DNA from: Pseudomonas sp. PB101
Lineage (GTDB): Bacteria; Pseudomonadota; Gammaproteobacteria; Pseudomonadales; Pseudomonadaceae
NCBI RefSeq assembly: GCF_009764265.1
Contig: NZ_RWIR01000041.1
Location: 21,375 to 85,374, forward strand
DNA length: 64,000 nucleotides
Reading direction: 5' to 3'
The position numbers and the translations under genes are program-made. Below, piece after piece: positions 61,688 through 64,000 of this stretch. The notes under the pieces are model-generated. The model was not told the DNA's origin, searched no databases, and saw only the letters and a list, made by a program, of their open reading frames with translations. Within the stretch, counting starts at the first letter, position 1. Every line of letters starts with the position of its first letter.

Positions 61688-63571
61688 TCAGATTCTGAAG
61701 CGACTGAGAAGCTTGTCTTGCTGGCCTACATGGTCACCCATCACTGAACACTGGCGGACCTGCTTCTCGGCACTGCCGGACACCTCCAGGCTGATATCGC
61801 GGATGTTGCTCGTATTGCGATTGATTTCCTCGGTCGTGGCGCTCTGTTCTTCAGCGGCGGCGGCAATCTGCAGGTTCATGTCATTGATGCGGTAAATGGC
61901 TTCACGTATGCGTTCAAGCGTTGCATTGGCCGCATCGGCATCGCCTGCGGTCTTGCTGGCAGTGTCGCGGCTTTGCTGCATTCGCCCTTGGGCGTGTTTG
62001 ACCCCCGTCTGCAGTTGCTCGATCATCAGGCGGATTTCCTGGGTGGATTGCTGGGTCCGCGAGGCCAGCGAGCGCACCTCGTCGGCAACCACGGCAAACC
62101 CCCGTCCCGATTCACCGGCGCGTGCCGCTTCGATGGCCGCGTTGAGCGCGAGAAGATTGGTCTGGTCGGCGATGCTGGTGATGACTGCCACGATCGATTC
62201 GATGCTTTGACTGAGCGTGGACAGTTCATTGATGGCATGACCGGTGTCGTCCATCTCGTCAGCCAGACGCTTGATCGCCCCCGTTGACCTGGAGACCAGG
62301 GCGACGCCGTCCGTTGCTTGCCCGGTGGCAACGATCGCCGCTTCGGCCGCGGCCTGAGCGTTGCGTGCCACATCCTCCGCTGTCGAGGCCATCTCGGTCA
62401 TGGCCGTGGCGAGTTGATCCAGTTCCTGCAATTGAATCTGTACGCGGCCGGCGGCCTGATCCGCTTCACATGACGTCGCGGTGGTGCTCTCGCGAACCTG
62501 GTGCGAGCTGCTTTTCACATCGCCAATGAGCGTCTTGAGGTTGTGCAGGAACTGGTTGAATTCCCCGGCGACCAGCGCCACTTCATCGCTGCCGGTCACG
62601 GGCAACTGGCGGGTCAGGTCGCCTTCTCCGCGGTTGATGTCCGCCAGCGATTCCTTGAGTCGATCCAGAGGCCGGAGCAACCGCCGGACCAGCAGCCCCA
62701 ACACCAGCAGGCTGAGCAACACGCCCAGGCCGGTACCGATGACGGCTCGCCAGGTCAGGGTATGGGCGGCGGCCATGACGATGTCCTGATCCAGCACGAC
62801 GCCGATGTACCAGTCCATGCCCCTGAGATCGGTGAGGGGGATGAAGGACACCAGCCGTGTCTTTCCATCGCTGCTGACTTCCTGAAGCCGGCTGTCGAGC
62901 GCAAGGGCGCTTCCGGCGAAAAGCTGGCTGTAGGGCTTGCCGTTCAGTTCAGCGTCCGGGTGGGAAATGATGTTGCCGCTTTTACTCAGCAGGAACGCAT
63001 AACCGGCTCCGCCGAAGTCGAGCGTATTGATGGCGTCGGCAACCGACGTCAGGCGGATGTCACCGCCAAACACCCCGAGCAGCTGGCCCGCATCGCTGAT
63101 CCGGGCAACCGCCGATATCAGGATTTCACCGGTGGTGGAGTCCTTGTAGGGTTCGGTCAGAACAGCCTGGCTGCCTGCCTTGCCGGTCGCGTACCAAGGG
63201 CGGGTGCGACCGTCATAATCGGGTTTCGGATTCCACGATGCCGTGTTCTTGATGGGTTTTCCGTCGGATTCGAGTGCGCCGAAAACCAGCTTGAATTCAT
63301 CCTTCAGAACGGGCGAGTCGATGATGCTTTGGGTCGCTCGCGCACTGTACTGACGGTCGATCGCCTGGGCGGCCAGATCCATCAGGCGAAGTTTGCCGTT
63401 CAGCCAGTTTTCGATCTGTCGCGCCACCGCATTGCTCGATTCAGCGATGCTCGCCTCGACCTGGTTACGCAAAATCGTACGTATCTGTCCTACCTGGACC
63501 AGCGACAGCAGACTGGTGGTCACGAACAGCACACAAGCAGCCACAAGGCTTACCTTGTAACGGATTTTCAT
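61688..63571 (-). CDS. Methyl-accepting chemotaxis protein with dCache sensor
   Basis: The ATG at 63571 gives 627 residues. A first membrane helix ([20 protein letters not shown]) and a second near 280-300 enclose a periplasmic double-Cache domain ([39 protein letters not shown]), the type that often binds amino acids or organic acids. A HAMP domain ([15 protein letters not shown]) and a signalling hairpin with the conserved tip ([20 protein letters not shown]) follow. The ligand is not predictable from sequence. The frame could be extended upstream, but the extension runs into a REP sequence. Confidence 0.92.
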   Translation of the reverse strand: MKIRYKVSLVAACVLFVTTSLLSLVQVGQIRTILRNQVEASIAESSNAVARQIENWLNGKLRLMDLAAQAIDRQYSARATQSIIDSPVLKDEFKLVFGALESDGKPIKNTASWNPKPDYDGRTRPWYATGKAGSQAVLTEPYKDSTTGEILISAVARISDAGQLLGVFGGDIRLTSVADAINTLDFGGAGYAFLLSKSGNIISHPDAELNGKPYSQLFAGSALALDSRLQEVSSDGKTRLVSFIPLTDLRGMDWYIGVVLDQDIVMAAAHTLTWRAVIGTGLGVLLSLLVLGLLVRRLLRPLDRLKESLADINRGEGDLTRQLPVTGSDEVALVAGEFNQFLHNLKTLIGDVKSSSHQVRESTTATSCEADQAAGRVQIQLQELDQLATAMTEMASTAEDVARNAQAAAEAAIVATGQATDGVALVSRSTGAIKRLADEMDDTGHAINELSTLSQSIESIVAVITSIADQTNLLALNAAIEAARAGESGRGFAVVADEVRSLASRTQQSTQEIRLMIEQLQTGVKHAQGRMQQSRDTASKTAGDADAANATLERIREAIYRINDMNLQIAAAAEEQSATTEEINRNTSNIRDISLEVSGSAEKQVRQCSVMGDHVGQQDKLLSRFRI

Positions 63572-63618
63572 CGACAGCTCCGCGCGGCGGGAAAGTGATT
63601 TTTTTGTGTTTTGAGACC

Positions 63619-63713
63619 GCCATCGCTGGCAAGCCAGCTCCCACAGGTTTTGTGGTGAATCCACCTTTTGGAACCTGACACAGAACCCTGTGGGAGCGGG
63701 CTTGCCCGCGATG
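63619..63713. repeat. REPIN of a second class
   Basis: CATCGCTGGCAAGCCAGCTC and, facing it, CTGTGGGAGCGGGCTTGCCC. The TGTGGGAGC core differs from the TGTAGGAGC core of the other REPINs in the window. Confidence 0.8.
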
Positions 63714-63758
63714 ACTGACTGAAGGGCGACACAGAAACACCTGTTTCGCCCCCGGCTT

Positions 63759-64000
63759 TTAGAAGAAGCCCAGCGGATTGATGTCGTAGCTCACCAGCAG
63801 GTTTTTGGTCTGCTGATAGTGGTCGAGCATCATCTTGTGGGTTTCACGGCCGACGCCGGACTTCTTGTAGCCACCGAACGCGGCGTGCGCCGGGTACAGG
63901 TGGTAGCAGTTGGTCCACACGCGACCGGCCTTGATGGCGCGGCCCATGCGGTAGGCGCGGTTGATGTCGCGGGTCCAGAGGCCGGCGCCGAGGCCGAACT
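63759..64000 (-). CDS. Aldehyde dehydrogenase, C-terminal part (5' end outside window)
   Basis: The last 80 residues of an NAD-dependent aldehyde dehydrogenase ([60 protein letters not shown]). The ending [14 protein letters not shown] is typical of the ExaC/AldA-type acetaldehyde dehydrogenase of pseudomonads. The N-terminal part and catalytic Cys lie beyond the window. Such an enzyme could oxidise the aldehyde expected from the amino-alcohol operon at 6-12 kb, but that link is speculative. Confidence 0.88.
   Translation of the reverse strand, partial: FGLGAGLWTRDINRAYRMGRAIKAGRVWTNCYHLYPAHAAFGGYKKSGVGRETHKMMLDHYQQTKNLLVSYDINPLGFF

Overview
The window is chromosomal DNA of a fluorescent-group Pseudomonas. 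It is GC-rich and carries Pseudomonas-type REP/REPIN repeats, OprD porins, A-rich Hfq/Crc-type leaders, a hydroxyproline catabolon and a complete ferulate/vanillate regulon. The hydroxycinnamoyl-CoA hydratase-lyase keeps Met70, Ser123, Glu143 and Tyr239, the residue numbering known from the P. fluorescens enzyme. No rRNA, tRNA, CRISPR array, prophage or intact insertion sequence was seen. The species assignment is inference.

Layout. 1-5.8 kb: a DUF3313 lipoprotein cut by the window edge, an SdsA-type alkylsulfatase, a diguanylate cyclase and an AraC regulator. 5.9-11.9 kb: a compact operon (SDR dehydrogenase, ethanolamine-type APC permease, class-III PLP enzyme of the phospho-lyase type, APH-type kinase, outer-membrane channel) that looks like an amino-alcohol pathway running through a phosphorylated intermediate. 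12-17.4 kb: an accessory patch with heptamer repeats, an IS66 remnant, two AT-rich orphan genes, a lone receiver domain, a dmeRF-type metal efflux pair and a decayed epimerase gene. 17.5-27.3 kb: ABC importer, Pyr4H2C-deaminase-like enzyme, two proline-racemase-family enzymes, FAD oxidase, aldehyde dehydrogenase and GntR regulator, i.e. hydroxyproline uptake and degradation to 2-oxoglutarate. 27.4-38.3 kb: small transport, repair and regulator genes (EamA, Nudix, TPR, LysE with ArgP-like LysR, LysR/MFS, old yellow enzyme with LysR).

38.5-44.4 kb: an unexplained cluster made of a LuxR-type regulator, an amino-acid permease interrupted by an in-frame stop, a short-chain polyprenyl synthase, a creatinase/M24-fold protein lacking usual metal ligands, and a nitrilase-family amidase. 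A shared dyad (TAGTGC-N6-GCACTA or a variant) lies in front of the permease and M24 genes, with a weaker form near the regulator.

44.7-60.8 kb: vanAB with vanK-oprD-vanR, a second aromatic-acid MFS carrier, a second OprD porin, a MarR regulator and ech-vdh-fcs-aat. Ferulate is activated by Fcs, cleaved by Ech to vanillin, oxidised by Vdh to vanillate and demethylated by VanAB to protocatechuate. Palindromic TGGATCCA operators mark the van promoters, and AAnAAnAA leaders precede many of these catabolic genes. Between them lies a four-copy, exactly 139-bp REPIN array. 61-64 kb: a glycine-zipper protein, a dCache chemoreceptor, more REPINs, and the 3' end of an aldehyde dehydrogenase cut by the window edge.
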